Source: Herbaspirillum sp. RTI4 (GTDB lineage Bacteria > Pseudomonadota > Gammaproteobacteria > Burkholderiales > Burkholderiaceae_D). Taken from it: a DNA stretch of 64,000 nucleotides. Made by a program: the position numbers and the translations under genes. Under the pieces are notes generated by a model. That model worked only from the letters and a program-made list of their open reading frames with translations. It had not been told where the DNA came from and did not search any database. The stretch spans positions 1,364,001-1,428,000 of the forward strand of contig NZ_JAVIWQ010000002.1 in assembly GCF_034313965.1 (NCBI RefSeq). Direction: 5' to 3'. Shown piece after piece: positions 32,380-42,701 of this stretch; positions within the stretch are counted from its first letter, which is position 1, and the number at the start of each line of letters is the position of its first letter.

Positions 32380-33201
32380 GTGAACTTTACATCCAAACTC
32401 GCCGCCGCCTGGGCCGACAACAACTCACTGCTCTGCGTCGGACTCGATCCCGACATCAATCGTCTGCCGCCGCATCTGAAAGGTCGGCCGGAGGCGATTT
32501 ATGAATTTTGCACGGCGATTGTCGATGCCACTGCCGATTTGGCCTGCGCGTTCAAACCGCAGATTGCCTATTTCGCCGCGCTGCGGGCGGAAGATCAGCT
32601 GGAAGCGATCTGCGATTACATCCGCACTCATCATCCGCAGGTGCCTATCGTGCTCGATTCCAAGCGCGGCGATATCGGCGCGACAGCCGAGCAATACGCG
32701 CGTGAAGCCTTCGAGCGCTATAACGCACATGCGGTCACGCTCAGTCCTTACATGGGTTATGACTCGGTTTCGCCTTATCTGGAATGGCCGGATCGCGGCG
32801 CGATTATTTTGTGCCGCACCTCGAATCCAGGTGGATCGGATCTGCAATTTTTGCAAGTCGATGGTCAGCCGCTGTATCAGCGCGTGGCGCAACTGGTGGC
32901 GGATAAATGGAACCGGAACGGGCAATGCTGTCTGGTGGTCGGCGCGACCTTCCCCGATGAACTGGCGCAAGTGCGGCGACTGGTGGGCGATATGCCCTTG
33001 CTGGTGCCGGGTATTGGCGCTCAGGGCGGCGATGTGGCAGCGACAGTAGCGGCAGGGCGTACCGCTGCGGGGACGGGAATGATGATCAGCTCATCGCGGG
33101 CGATTTTATTTCCGGCGCTGCAGGACAGCGAGGACTTTGCTGCGGCGTCGCGTCGCGTTGCAATGGCGACGCGTGATGCCATCAATGCCTGTCGTGGCTA
33201 G
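32380..33201 (+). CDS. pyrF: Orotidine 5'-phosphate decarboxylase, type 2
   Basis: A 273-residue decarboxylase that converts OMP to UMP, the last pyrimidine step. The family catalytic block is [17 protein letters not shown], containing the Lys-Asp charge relay. The long type 2 form with [16 protein letters not shown] at the N terminus, and [10 protein letters not shown] and [10 protein letters not shown] at the C terminus, is typical of beta-proteobacteria and mycobacteria. The start is GTG with only a weak ribosome site. A strong hairpin lies 36 bp upstream. Confidence 0.93.
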   Translation: MNFTSKLAAAWADNNSLLCVGLDPDINRLPPHLKGRPEAIYEFCTAIVDATADLACAFKPQIAYFAALRAEDQLEAICDYIRTHHPQVPIVLDSKRGDIGATAEQYAREAFERYNAHAVTLSPYMGYDSVSPYLEWPDRGAIILCRTSNPGGSDLQFLQVDGQPLYQRVAQLVADKWNRNGQCCLVVGATFPDELAQVRRLVGDMPLLVPGIGAQGGDVAATVAAGRTAAGTGMMISSSRAILFPALQDSEDFAAASRRVAMATRDAINACRG

Positions 33202-33291
33202 GCGGGGCGTCCTGAATGGATGCACGCCCCCGTGTTTTGAGCGGTGTGCTTTCTATCAATCATTGTGCAAATCAATTACAGCGCAGACAAA

Positions 33292-33582
33292 TTACAGCGC
33301 CTCATTGCCCAGCGTCGTGCGCAATTGTCTGGTCACGATGTCCCAGGCTTGGCTGTCGTAATCCGTCATGTTGCGGGCAATCTTGTGCGCCAGTTCGAAC
33401 ATTCGCATGCCTGTCTCTGCGCAGAGAAGCGAATCGGGATTTAATCCCAGCGCGGAGTAGAGAATGTCAGCCTGTCCGTTTTTCTTCGTATGCAGATCGA
33501 GGTAAGCTTCCATCGCGGCACGGGCGCTACGGTCGGCGTTAATGTCGAGGACGTAACGTCCCTTGCCCAGATTGATATACAT
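33292..33582 (-). CDS. Small protein of unknown function
   Basis: 96 residues starting MYINLGKGRYVLDINADRSAR. ATG 33582 has GGAG eight bases upstream, and the composition looks like real coding sequence. It is mostly predicted helix (AAMEAYLDLHTKK, MRMFELAHKIARNM, AWDIVTRQLRTTL) with two cysteine-free ends and no signal or membrane segment. I do not recognise a family. It is convergent with pyrF and lies downstream of the type I secretion genes on the same strand, separated by 365 bp. An in-frame extension to 33636 is possible. Confidence 0.55.
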   Translation of the reverse strand: MYINLGKGRYVLDINADRSARAAMEAYLDLHTKKNGQADILYSALGLNPDSLLCAETGMRMFELAHKIARNMTDYDSQAWDIVTRQLRTTLGNEAL

Positions 33583-33947
33583 GTACGGACTCCGTTTGCG
33601 TGTTGTTATGTTTGCTTGGGAAACAGGCCGGGGCAAGGCTGACGAAGCGCGTCACACAACATCTTGCGGACTGTCTTTTGTTCACTACATCCGGTTATTT
33701 TTTCTGCCCGTCAACCCGTCTGACTTTACTCATCAATGCGATAGAACTTAACTCGGATTTGATGATGCCAATCTTCCGAACCCTGAGATATTGGATAATT
33801 CTGTTAAACGGTTCGGAGTTATCTGAATTGCACAGAGGTGTTTATTGACGTTTAAACGCGTTGATCACTACCATGCTGACACCGTTGCTTTGGCTTTCCT
33901 CTGCGCAATATCTCCCTTCGTTTTCAACGCATGACAGCGCTTAAAAA
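33583..33947. other. Spacer without a recognisable gene
   Basis: 365 bp between the small protein start and the HlyD-like gene end. It is relatively AT-rich and probably holds the small gene's promoter. TCCGAACC (33775-33782) and GGTTCGGA (33810-33817) form an inverted repeat with a 27-nt loop that could terminate the secretion operon. Confidence 0.5.
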
Positions 33948-35270
33948 TCATCGTTCGCGGAAGGCTTCGCGTGCCTTGAAGATGGGTTTAAGCAAATACG
34001 AAATGACGCTTTTTTCACCTGTGCGGATTTCTACCGTTGTCGTCATGCCGGGGAGGATGGGTAACTCTTTACCTGCCGCTTTGAGCGCGGCCATATCGGT
34101 GCGCACGAATACCCGGTAATACGTGTCGCTTTGTTGCAGTCCGGGTGTCGGTCGTTCTTCGCGCAAGGTATCGGGACTGATGTGCTCGATGCGCCCTTTT
34201 AATCCTCCATAGATCGCGTAATCGTAGGCGGATATTTTCACCGTCGCGTTCTGACCCGGCCGCAGGAAGGCCACATCGGAAGGGCGGATTTTGGCCTCTA
34301 CCAGGAGCTGGTCTTCCAGCGGCACAATTTCCATGATGTCCTCGCCTTGCTTGATGACTCCACCTATGGTGGTCACGCGCACATTTTTGACGGTGCCGCG
34401 CACCGGCGCAAGAATCGTGGTGCGTTGCATGGTGTCTTTCAAGGCCACCACGCTGTGCTGCAACTGCGACAGTTCCTGTTCCAGCCGGGTCAGATCGGCG
34501 CTGGCTTCGGCGCGAAATTTATTGTGACGTTCTACCAGTTGCAAACGCATTTCATTGGCTTGCCGTCGCATGCGCAACAGCTCCACTTCAGAGAGCAGAC
34601 CGCGTTTGGCCAGCGGCTCCGCCAGTGCGATTTCTTTTTCGGCCAGATCGAGGCTGGTCTGCATCACTGCCGCGCCTTCTTGCAAGCTGCGCTTACGGGC
34701 TTCGAATACTTCGCTCTGTTCACGCACGATGTCCGGCATCGTCAGCACGTCCGCCGGAAAGATCAGCGGCAAGCGGTAAGCTTCAGCGCGGGCGCGGGTA
34801 ATCGAGCCTTTGATTCCCATGACTTTGGCCAGACTCTCCGCGTAGCTGGCCCCGGCGCGGGTTGGATCTATTTTTAGCAAGACCTGGCCGCGCTGGACGA
34901 TGTCGCCTTCGTGTACGCGCATTTCTTCGAGGATGCCGCCTTCCAGACTTTGAATGATTTGTTCCCGGCTGGCGGGAATCACTTTCCCCTGTCCTTGCGT
35001 GATTTCCTCTACCCGCGCCATTGAGGCCCAGACAAGGGCGATTGTCAGCACCGCCAGCATCAGATAAAGCACTGCCATCGAACCGGGCGTGGATTGGGTG
35101 AGCAGAGAGGCGCGCACATCTTCCATGAAGGCCATTTCTTCACGGCGCAGGACGCCATGATGGTCATGGATTTGCGGGGAGTTTTTATCACGGAGGGGCG
35201 ATGTGGTGGCGTCGTGTGCGGGATTAGTGGAGTCGTTAGTGGCATCGTTAGGGTGTTGCGCGTTCGTCAT
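33948..35270 (-). CDS. Type I secretion membrane-fusion protein (HlyD/LapC family)
   Basis: A 440-residue periplasmic adaptor. A cytoplasmic N-terminal ~75 residues precede one membrane helix (MAVLYLMLAVLTIALVWASMA). The lipoyl/barrel-sandwich halves follow (EEITQGQGKVIPASREQIIQSLEGGILEEMRVHEGDIV and TILAPVRGTVKNVRV) around a long coiled-coil hairpin, and the C-terminal domain ends with LPILPGMTTTVEIRTGEKSV. It links the ABC transporter encoded 16 bp upstream to an outer-membrane TolC protein, not present here. ATG 35270 has AAAGGA upstream. The N terminus holds a 12-bp repeat encoding DATN/DSTN-type blocks. Confidence 0.92.
   Translation of the reverse strand: MTNAQHPNDATNDSTNPAHDATTSPLRDKNSPQIHDHHGVLRREEMAFMEDVRASLLTQSTPGSMAVLYLMLAVLTIALVWASMARVEEITQGQGKVIPASREQIIQSLEGGILEEMRVHEGDIVQRGQVLLKIDPTRAGASYAESLAKVMGIKGSITRARAEAYRLPLIFPADVLTMPDIVREQSEVFEARKRSLQEGAAVMQTSLDLAEKEIALAEPLAKRGLLSEVELLRMRRQANEMRLQLVERHNKFRAEASADLTRLEQELSQLQHSVVALKDTMQRTTILAPVRGTVKNVRVTTIGGVIKQGEDIMEIVPLEDQLLVEAKIRPSDVAFLRPGQNATVKISAYDYAIYGGLKGRIEHISPDTLREERPTPGLQQSDTYYRVFVRTDMAALKAAGKELPILPGMTTTVEIRTGEKSVISYLLKPIFKAREAFRER
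35223..35258. repeat. 12-bp coding repeat at the HlyD-like N terminus
   Basis: Three copies close to GTTAGTGGCATC (forward strand) encode four-residue blocks such as DATN and DSTN at the start of the adaptor protein. It lies at the gene edge, before the conserved domains. Confidence 0.7.
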
Positions 35271-35286
35271 GTGATTGTCCTTTCGC

Positions 35287-37512
35287 TCAGGCGGCGACCC
35301 GGCCATGTCGTGTTGCATCGGCCTGCGCTGCTGCTTTTTCGGCATTGTTGCGCAGGGTGCGCAAGACTTCTTCCTTGGGCCCATCGGCAACGATCTTGCC
35401 CTCATCAAGGACCAGGATGCGATCGGCCACATCCAGCAGCGACATGCGATGCGTGACCAGCACCAGACTTTGCTCCGGTCCCAGCGAAGCGCTCAGATGC
35501 TGCATGAAGATGGCTTCCGTTTGCGCATCCATGGAACTGGTCGGCTCATCCATGAGTAAAATTTTCGGATTGGCCAGCAGACAGCGCGCCAGTCCGACTA
35601 ACTGCCGCTGCCCGCCGGATAAGCCTTCGCCCATTTCGCCGATGATGCGTGCGTAGCCATGCGGATGGGAGGCGGCAATGCGATCAACACCGGTCATGCG
35701 CGCTACGCGCAGCACATCATCGACGCTGGCATCGGGGCGGCCCAGCATGATGTTCTCGCTCAGGCGGCCGTAAAACAGTCGGGTTTCCTGACCGACGAAA
35801 CCAACATGCGCGCGCCAGTCGGCCGGATCGATTTGCGCCGCGTCAATGCCATCCATGAAAAGCTGACCGCCGACGGGTTGATATAGCCGCGCCAAAATCC
35901 TCAGCAAGGAGGATTTGCCGCTACCGATACGGCCCAGTATGGCCACCCGTTCGCCGGGCATGATGTGCAGATTGATCTTGTCCAATACCGGCGTCGGTGT
36001 TTGCCCCGGCGCGGCGGGGTAATGAAATTGCAGCTCTTTGAGCAACAGATTGCCGGCCAGCGTCGGCGCACCGAGGAAGGATTTTTCCGGCGGACGTTCG
36101 ACCGGCATGGCCATCAGTTTATTGAGCGACTGCAAGGCGGCTTTGGCTTGCTGGAAGCGCACTGCCAGCCCCACCAGTTGCGCCAGCGGGCCTACCGCCC
36201 GGCCGGACAACAAGACAGTGCCTATCAGCGCGCCCATGGTCATCGAACCGGCACCGATCAGATACACGCCCCATACCACCATGATCACGGTATTAAATTG
36301 CTGTACCAGCGTGACGAAATTGGTGGCGAGACCCGACAGCAGGCGCGATTTCATCGCGGTAGCCGACATCAGGGCGCTATAGCGTTCCCAGCGTTTTTGC
36401 ATATAGCCTTCGCCGCTACTGGCCTTGAGAGTTTCTAATCCCTCAATCGCCTCGATCAGCACGCCCTGCTTGAGTGAGCCTTCGCGCAGGTTTTCGCGCA
36501 TGGTGCGCGCCAGCGGCCATTGAATCAGTGCGCTGACCAGAATGATGAGCGGAATCGATCCCAGCGGCACCCAGGCTAGCGGCCCGCCGATAAAATAAAT
36601 TACTCCGATGAACAGCAATACGAAGGGCAGATCGGTGAGTGCCGCCAGCGTGGCAGAAGTAGCGAAATCGCGCACCGATTCAAATTCACGCAATTGATTG
36701 GCAAACGAGCCGGAGGAGGCCGGTTTGCATTCCATGCGAATGGCCATGGCTTGCCGGAACAGGCGCGCGCCAAGAATCAGATCGGCTTTTTTGCCAGCGA
36801 TATCGAGCAGCGTGGCGCGCACATGGCGTGCGGCGAATTCCATCAGCATGGCCAGTCCGACGCCGATGGCCAGCGACCAGAGTGTCACGTAGGCCTGATT
36901 GGGCACGACGCGGTCATACACGTTCATGGTGAAAAATGTACTGGCCAGCGCGAGGATATTGACCAGCACCGCAGCCGCAGCAGCGCTCAGGTAATAGCGG
37001 CGATAACGCCATAAGGTGCTCCACAGCCAGTGTCCCGGGGCCTCAGGCATGGCTTCACCGGCGCGACGATCTGGCGCGAGGATTTTTTTGACCAGGATGA
37101 GATATCCGCTGTGCATCTCTTGCATGGCAGTCGCATCAATGGACGTGGTGCCGCCGGTTTCCGTCAGCATGATTTGATATTGCAGATGGTCACCAGTACC
37201 GGTGCGCGACAGCAGCAGGAAAGCACCGCCATCTTTGCGTAACAGCAGCGCCGGCAGCAAGGCTGAAAACAGGTGTGCGGGATGGCGCTGCACCAGTCCC
37301 GCAGACAGGCCTGCGCGTTTGAATGCCTCCATCGCGAGACTGGGAGTAAAGCTGCGTGCCTGCGCCATGCCGGAGCGCAGAGCATGTTCGCTTTGCGGCA
37401 TGTCGTGATACGCGCATAACCAGGCGACGCTGGCGAGCAAACTATCATTGTTGAGTCGGGGGGGAACTTGAGATGCCGTGGTGGCAGTCGAGGCGAGGTG
37501 AGTGGTCGTCAT
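35287..37512 (-). CDS. Type I secretion ABC transporter (LapB/HlyB-like)
   Basis: 741 residues: an N-terminal C39-like domain (~30-150) that lacks the catalytic cysteine, so it is a docking rather than protease domain; a six-helix transmembrane region (~180-450); and a nucleotide-binding domain with Walker A GRIGSGKSS, signature LSGGQRQLVGLARCLLA and Walker B KILLMDEPTSSMD. This is the layout of LapB and HlyB, which export large adhesins or RTX proteins. Gene order LapB then LapC is conserved. The exported substrate and TolC are outside the window. No clear ribosome site is visible at 37512, and the start could be slightly downstream. Confidence 0.93.
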   Translation of the reverse strand: MTTTHLASTATTASQVPPRLNNDSLLASVAWLCAYHDMPQSEHALRSGMAQARSFTPSLAMEAFKRAGLSAGLVQRHPAHLFSALLPALLLRKDGGAFLLLSRTGTGDHLQYQIMLTETGGTTSIDATAMQEMHSGYLILVKKILAPDRRAGEAMPEAPGHWLWSTLWRYRRYYLSAAAAAVLVNILALASTFFTMNVYDRVVPNQAYVTLWSLAIGVGLAMLMEFAARHVRATLLDIAGKKADLILGARLFRQAMAIRMECKPASSGSFANQLREFESVRDFATSATLAALTDLPFVLLFIGVIYFIGGPLAWVPLGSIPLIILVSALIQWPLARTMRENLREGSLKQGVLIEAIEGLETLKASSGEGYMQKRWERYSALMSATAMKSRLLSGLATNFVTLVQQFNTVIMVVWGVYLIGAGSMTMGALIGTVLLSGRAVGPLAQLVGLAVRFQQAKAALQSLNKLMAMPVERPPEKSFLGAPTLAGNLLLKELQFHYPAAPGQTPTPVLDKINLHIMPGERVAILGRIGSGKSSLLRILARLYQPVGGQLFMDGIDAAQIDPADWRAHVGFVGQETRLFYGRLSENIMLGRPDASVDDVLRVARMTGVDRIAASHPHGYARIIGEMGEGLSGGQRQLVGLARCLLANPKILLMDEPTSSMDAQTEAIFMQHLSASLGPEQSLVLVTHRMSLLDVADRILVLDEGKIVADGPKEEVLRTLRNNAEKAAAQADATRHGRVAA

Positions 37513-37580
37513 GTCGTGAATTCAGGAGAAGGGGAGAGATTCTGTCGCAGAGCTAATGCGGCCGTTGATCTTTGCAGGGG

Positions 37581-37669
37581 GCTGATAGGGGGTCTGAAAG
37601 GGGGTTAATAGGGAGTTAATCGGGAGTTAATAGGGGGTTGAAAGAGGGTTGATAGGGAGTTGATAGATG
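37581..37669. repeat. Eight-copy 11-bp array upstream of the ABC transporter
   Basis: GTTAATAGGGA-like units recur exactly every 11 bp from 37604 (37604, 37615, 37626, 37637, 37648, 37659), with two more copies at 37581 and 37592. The array is 70 bp before the transporter start, in its promoter region. Confidence 0.85.
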
Positions 37670-37825
37670 GAGGATGTAGAGCTGTCGCAGTTCCATTGAG
37701 CGACGCTATGATCGGGGAATGCCGCTTCCGCAGCCATCGGAGGGGAACGAGATGAGGCTAGGATTTATTTCGGGAACAGAGGGGAGGCCTTCCCTGGGGC
37801 GGCGCAGCGATAGGGTGCCAATGTG

Positions 37826-37864
37826 AAAAATCCCGCAAACAGAAAATGGATGCGGGATTTTTTT
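37826..37864. terminator. Bidirectional rho-independent terminator
   Basis: TCCCGCA (37831-37837) pairs with TGCGGGA (37851-37857), flanked by AAAAA on the left and TTTTTTT on the right. Leftward it would end the response-regulator transcript before the secretion operon. Confidence 0.85.
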
Positions 37865-37951
37865 CGGCGGAGGGGGCGTCCGTCGGGATTTTTTGCGGCT
37901 TACTCCGACTTACTCCGAATTATTGATGAGAGATGGTCTGACTATTCAGCG

Positions 37952-38026
37952 CGGATGAGTGACCGTATCAATGAAAATATGAGTGAACATATCAGTGAAC
38001 TTACCAGTGAATGTATCAGTGGAGAT
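37952..38026. repeat. Six-copy 12-bp array after the response regulator
   Basis: Units such as CGTATCAATGAA, CATATCAGTGAA, CTTACCAGTGAA and TGTATCAGTGGA follow one another exactly every 12 bp. The array ends at the base before the response-regulator stop. The rest of the 514-bp gap between 37512 and 38027 holds the 11-bp array and terminator and no supported gene. Confidence 0.85.
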
Positions 38027-38737
38027 TCAGTCGTTGCTATCTTCCTGCCTGAGCAGCTTGAAGGCAGCCACCAGTTCGACATCGTTTTTTGCCCCCAGCT
38101 TTTTCATGGCGGATTGTTTTTGTGTGCTGATGGTTTTCAGACTGCGGGTCGTCATTTGCGCTATTTCTGTGAGGGTCATGCCGCCGGCGAACAGCCTGAC
38201 GACATCCATTTCCCGCAATGACAATCTGGCAATGGTCGCTTCGCCGCTGGCGTTACTCGATATCGAAAGAAAATATTCGACCATCGCTTGCGAGGTCTGC
38301 GGATCGATATAGCGCTGACCTTGCATGACATCGCGGACAATTTTTGGCAGTTCGGTAAAGTCACCGCTGCGCTTGCTGAGAAAACCGGTCACGCCCAGTC
38401 GCACCACATGATCGACCAGCATCATGTCGTCATGCGATGTCAGCAAGATAATTTTCATATCGGGATAACGCAGCCGGATACGCTTGATCATCGGTAAGCC
38501 ATCCGGTTGATCTCTGCCACCGAAGGAATAGTCAGAAACCAGAATATCGTATTCGGACTGTTGTAATGCCTCCATTAATTCGGAAACAGTTTGCGCCGCT
38601 GCCAGGACATCAATGTCAGGTTGCGTTTCCAGCGCTTTGCTAATGCCGAGCAGTACGACTTGATGGTCATCAGCGACCAGTACTCGGATATTTTTTTGCG
38701 CGCCTGTTTGCGCATCGGCGTGTTTACCGTCCGGCAT
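38027..38737 (-). CDS. RcsB-like LuxR-family response regulator
   Basis: 236 residues from ATG 38737. The receiver domain begins IRVLVADDHQVVLLGISKALE with the phospho-acceptor Asp in ILVSDYSFGG. The C-terminal LuxR helix-turn-helix is SLREMDVVRLFAGGMTLTEIAQMTTRSLKTISTQKQSAMKKLGAKND, which closely resembles enterobacterial RcsB (SIKTISSQKKSAMMKLG). A TTG at 38824 could extend it by 29 residues. RcsB controls capsule, motility and biofilm; no RcsC/RcsD-like phosphorelay is in the window. It lies between secretion and chemoreceptor genes, which may include its targets (inference). Confidence 0.85.
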   Translation of the reverse strand: MPDGKHADAQTGAQKNIRVLVADDHQVVLLGISKALETQPDIDVLAAAQTVSELMEALQQSEYDILVSDYSFGGRDQPDGLPMIKRIRLRYPDMKIILLTSHDDMMLVDHVVRLGVTGFLSKRSGDFTELPKIVRDVMQGQRYIDPQTSQAMVEYFLSISSNASGEATIARLSLREMDVVRLFAGGMTLTEIAQMTTRSLKTISTQKQSAMKKLGAKNDVELVAAFKLLRQEDSND

Positions 38738-39025
38738 GATGATGGCTTTATGGATGAGTGGGTTGGCATAGACCCGAGGCGGTGGCTGCGTCAGTTTCGC
38801 GCAGTGCGTGTCGTATAAATTCAATTATTATTTCAATATAGTATCAAGCTTAGAGAGTGCTTACTATACGAATAGTGCTGCAGTTGTCATTGTTGCCACG
38901 CTTTGCTTTTCGTATGTTTTGTAGGCAGATACTGGCAATGACAGGGGATTGCCGGTAGCCAATCGACATGAGTGACTACCGTCACTGTACAGAAAACCGG
39001 TTGGCAGAAAGCAGACAGGGTCTGG

Positions 39026-40735
39026 TCAAAATTCTTCCCATTTGCTCTTGTCTTCGCCGTCGGCCGGCACCGATCCGGGTTGTGACGTAAGCCTGCTTGT
39101 TTTCGTGTGGTGCAGTGCCGGCTGAGGTGGAGTGATATTGGTGGCGGCTCGCATCGGCGGAACTCCCGGATTCGGGCGCTGGTCGCCTTCGATTTTGAAG
39201 ACCCCGACGACACGCGACAAGTTGGTCGCCTGATCTTGCAGCGATTGCGCGGCGGCAGCGGCCTGTTCTACCAGTGCAGCATTTTGTTGCGTGGCTTCAT
39301 CCATCTGCGCGACGGCGTGATTGACCTGTTCGATGCCGTCGCTTTGTTCGCCGCTGGCAGAGCTGATTTCGGCGACGATGTTCGATACCTGCTTGACGCT
39401 GTTGACTACTTCGTTCATGGTCGCGCCCGCTTGTTCTACCAGTTTGCTGCCTGCGCCGACCGTTTCAACGGAGGCATCAATCAAGGCTTTGATTTCCTTG
39501 GCGGCAGCGGCGCTGCGTTGCGCCAGACTACGCACTTCGCTGGCAACCACCGCAAAACCGCGCCCCTGTTCGCCGGCGCGTGCGGCTTCTACTGCGGCAT
39601 TCAGGGCCAGGATATTTGTCTGGAAAGCGATGCCATCGATGACGCTGATGATATCGACAATTTTACGAGAAGAGGCATTGATGGCGCTCATGGTATCGAC
39701 CACCTGCGTGACCACATGCCCCCCCTGAACGGCTACTGCCGAGGCCGAGACTGCCAATTGATTTGCCTTTCGTGCATTGTCGGCATTCTGTTTCACGGTG
39801 GAGGTCAACTCTTCCATCGACGAGGCGGTTTTTTCGAGAGAACCGGCTTGTTGTTCCGTGCGTCTGGAAAGGTCGAGGTTGCCGGTGGCAATTTCCGCTG
39901 AGGCAGTGGCGATGGTATCGGTACCGACGCGCACTTCGGAAACAATTTTCAGCAGGCTATCGTTCATCGTCCCCAGGGCTTGCATCAGCAGTCCGGTTTC
40001 ATCTTTGGCTTGCTTGGCTTCGACATGGCTGGTCAGGTCGCCGTCAGCGACGCGTTGCGCTACTTGCAGGGCCAGCGTCAACGGACGTGAGACAGTGCCC
40101 GCCAGCCACAGTGCCAGCCACATGCCGGCTGCGACAGTGGTAATGAGCGTGACGATAATCCACACCATGGAATCGTTATAGGTAAGGTCTGCCATGTCGG
40201 ATGCTTTTTCGCTACCGCTGATATTGATGGCGACTAGCTTGTCTAACTGGTCTGTCATGGCACGGTACAGGCTGGTCGATTTGCCGTGGATGAGCGTCTC
40301 GGCTTCCGCTTTCTTTCCAGCATGCAGCAGGGCAATGAGCAATTTCCCTTCCCCAATATAGGCGTTGTAATTATTGAGAAACTCCGGGTAGATCGCTTTT
40401 TCTTCCGGCTCGGAAATCAGCTTGGCATAGGTGGCATTGAGTTTTTCAAAGATGGCGATCTGATCGTTCATCCGCTTTTCGATGTCGGCATGATCGTTTT
40501 CTGTCTCTCCCAGCACATCGTATAACTCATTGATACGGATGCGCGACAGCGTCGCCTTCATTTGCGCCGTGGTATTGATACTGGGTAACCAGTTGTGGGC
40601 AATTTCCTCAAAAACGTTATACAGCTTGGTTACTTCGAGGATGGAGAACAGACCCAGTGCAATCGTCAGTATCAGCAGCCAGATAAAAGATAAAACCAGT
40701 TTTTTGGCGAGCTTCAAATTGTAAAACCAGCGCAT
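39026..40735 (-). CDS. Methyl-accepting chemotaxis protein 1
   Basis: 569 residues. One N-terminal membrane helix ([20 protein letters not shown]), a periplasmic four-helix-bundle domain (~30-190), a second helix ([22 protein letters not shown]), a HAMP domain (~212-265) and a long signalling coiled coil with the invariant hairpin tip [30 protein letters not shown]. The C terminus ends SKWEEF, a CheR/CheB-docking pentapeptide of the NWETF type. The ligand is unknown. AGGGGA precedes the start. It is the first of three tandem paralogues and is most similar to the third. Confidence 0.93.
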   Translation of the reverse strand: MRWFYNLKLAKKLVLSFIWLLILTIALGLFSILEVTKLYNVFEEIAHNWLPSINTTAQMKATLSRIRINELYDVLGETENDHADIEKRMNDQIAIFEKLNATYAKLISEPEEKAIYPEFLNNYNAYIGEGKLLIALLHAGKKAEAETLIHGKSTSLYRAMTDQLDKLVAINISGSEKASDMADLTYNDSMVWIIVTLITTVAAGMWLALWLAGTVSRPLTLALQVAQRVADGDLTSHVEAKQAKDETGLLMQALGTMNDSLLKIVSEVRVGTDTIATASAEIATGNLDLSRRTEQQAGSLEKTASSMEELTSTVKQNADNARKANQLAVSASAVAVQGGHVVTQVVDTMSAINASSRKIVDIISVIDGIAFQTNILALNAAVEAARAGEQGRGFAVVASEVRSLAQRSAAAAKEIKALIDASVETVGAGSKLVEQAGATMNEVVNSVKQVSNIVAEISSASGEQSDGIEQVNHAVAQMDEATQQNAALVEQAAAAAQSLQDQATNLSRVVGVFKIEGDQRPNPGVPPMRAATNITPPQPALHHTKTSRLTSQPGSVPADGEDKSKWEEF

Positions 40736-40850
40736 GAAATTCCCCTGTTGAATGATTAAGAACTCGTTGATGAGGCCGCACTGCAGCCCGGGTTACGTAC
40801 TACAGCGCTCTCCGGTCGGAAGAGAGGCCGATGTACGATTAAAGTTATTC

Positions 40851-42701
40851 TTAATCAGCTTTCTCATCGGCGGTTGCCCCCGTGGGTTTTCTGTTGTCAG
40901 CAATAGCCATAGGCTTAACTGAGACAGCAGGCTGTTTTTTTTCTGAGTGATGTGGCGCTGAATGTGGCGCTGAATGTGACGATCGGACATCAACCGCTTT
41001 CCGTGTCGTGGGCGCTTGGAATGTTGGTTGCTGGCCCGGATCGATTTTGAAGACGCCGATGATATGTGCCAGGTTAGTTGCCTGATCCTGCAAGGATTGC
41101 GCGGCGGTGGCGGCCTGTCCGACCAAGGTGGAATTTTGCTGTGTCGCTTCATCCATCTGCGTGATCGCCCGATTGACCTGTTCGATGCCATCGCTTTGTT
41201 CGCCGCTGGCAGCGCTGATTTCGGCGACGATGTCGGATACCTGCTTGACGCTGTTGACGACTTCGTCCATCGTCGCGCCCGCCTGTTCCACCAGTTTGCT
41301 GCCGGCGCCGACGGTTTCCACCGAGGAGTCAATCAGCGCTTTGATTTCCTTGGCAGCCGCCGCGCTGCGTTGCGCCAGGCTACGCACTTCGCTGGCGACC
41401 ACGGCGAAACCACGGCCTTGCTCGCCGGCGCGCGCGGCTTCTACCGCGGCGTTCAAGGCCAGAATATTGGTCTGGAAAGCGATACCGTCAATCACGCTGA
41501 TGATGTCGACGATTTTGCGGGACGAGGCATTGATGGCATTCATGGTGTCGACCACTTGCGTTACTACATGCCCGCCCTGAATTGCGACGGATGAGGCCGA
41601 GGCCGCCAATTGATTGGCCTGGCGGGCGTTGTCCGCATTTTGTTTCACCGTACCGGTTAACTCTTCCATGGAGGCAACCGTTTCTTCCAGTGAGCTGGCC
41701 TGCGCTTCCGTGCGCGATGACAAATCCAGATTGCCCGAGGCAATATCAGAGGACGCGGCGGTAATCGTCGCGACGCTTTGGCGCACATTGCCAACCACTT
41801 TGGATAAGCCGTCGCTAATGCCATTCATGGCCTGCATTAAGCGTCCGATTTCATCGTCCCGTTTTGCTCTTAGATGAAAGCTCAGATCTCCCCCTGCTAA
41901 TTTCTCGGCCCCGATAACGGCGCTTTCCAGGCCTTCCCGAATCAATTTGAAAATTAAATAGAGGGCTGCAGATGCTGCAATGAAGGCGAAAATCAGCGCG
42001 ACGATCATGATCGTGTTGGCTTGCCGGCCTCTTGCTTCCGCCTCTTGAATGGTGTGGGAGGTGCGCTGATCCAGCAGAATAAGAAATTCATTCAGCGGCT
42101 TCATGATTTTGGCTTTGCTGAGGTGGTAAGTTTTGTCGTGTGTCAGTTTTCTTGCCGCCTCCAGATCTGGCTGGCCTTGTTTGGTGAAGCCTCCTTTTCC
42201 ATCTTCGTATAAGCCCTTGACGGCGTTCATGGCAATCGTTTCTGCGCGGACAAGATCATCCGAGTTTCCTTGTGCTTCTTTCAGTTTGGCAAATTCCTGA
42301 TCGGTGAATCCGGCCTTTTTCATCAGGCTTTCAAGCGATGCGGTGTCGCCGTCGGGCGTGGGTTTGTCGATGCCTGCGGCAACAAAATCCCAGTAGATGC
42401 GCTCGTAGTTCTGAGGCCGGGGTTTTTTTCCGTTGCGTATATCGAGGATGGTGAAGTATTGGGTTTCGTAAGAGGGGTCTGCTGTTACGACGTAGGTGCG
42501 TGCGAGGCGCGTCAAATCATCCGAGCTCTGACGTAATTCCTGCGCTAACAAAAAAGATTGATAACGAGAATCGTTGGCGGCATTAATTTCAGACTGACTT
42601 TTCTTGACCTGATCGGAAGCTTCGTAAGTCAGTAATGACAGAAAAGCCATGAAGGACAGCAAATAAATGAGTATTTTCCCCAGCGTAAGATGACTTTTCA
42701 T
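40851..42701 (-). CDS. Methyl-accepting chemotaxis protein 2
   Basis: 616 residues. The signalling half is nearly identical to the flanking receptors, including the same hairpin tip, but the N-terminal ~210 residues are different: a helix ([20 protein letters not shown]) followed by a large extracellular region ([31 protein letters not shown]) typical of four-helix sensors with a long insertion. A second helix is [22 protein letters not shown]. The C terminus lacks the WEEF pentapeptide and ends in ADEKAD, so methylation would rely on neighbouring receptors. A 12-bp repeat encodes HSAP blocks near the C terminus. Confidence 0.92.
   Translation of the reverse strand: MKSHLTLGKILIYLLSFMAFLSLLTYEASDQVKKSQSEINAANDSRYQSFLLAQELRQSSDDLTRLARTYVVTADPSYETQYFTILDIRNGKKPRPQNYERIYWDFVAAGIDKPTPDGDTASLESLMKKAGFTDQEFAKLKEAQGNSDDLVRAETIAMNAVKGLYEDGKGGFTKQGQPDLEAARKLTHDKTYHLSKAKIMKPLNEFLILLDQRTSHTIQEAEARGRQANTIMIVALIFAFIAASAALYLIFKLIREGLESAVIGAEKLAGGDLSFHLRAKRDDEIGRLMQAMNGISDGLSKVVGNVRQSVATITAASSDIASGNLDLSSRTEAQASSLEETVASMEELTGTVKQNADNARQANQLAASASSVAIQGGHVVTQVVDTMNAINASSRKIVDIISVIDGIAFQTNILALNAAVEAARAGEQGRGFAVVASEVRSLAQRSAAAAKEIKALIDSSVETVGAGSKLVEQAGATMDEVVNSVKQVSDIVAEISAASGEQSDGIEQVNRAITQMDEATQQNSTLVGQAATAAQSLQDQATNLAHIIGVFKIDPGQQPTFQAPTTRKAVDVRSSHSAPHSAPHHSEKKQPAVSVKPMAIADNRKPTGATADEKAD
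40952..40978. repeat. 12-bp coding repeat in the receptor 2 tail
   Basis: Two identical copies of GTGGCGCTGAAT (forward strand) plus a partial third encode HSAPHSAPH beyond the conserved signalling domain. Confidence 0.75.

Noticed and set aside
37823..38221. Rightward 132-codon frame containing MSDRINENMSEHISELTSE
   Set aside because: It starts inside the terminator, runs through the 12-bp array and overlaps the real response-regulator gene on the other strand. Its peptide repeat is a by-product of the array.
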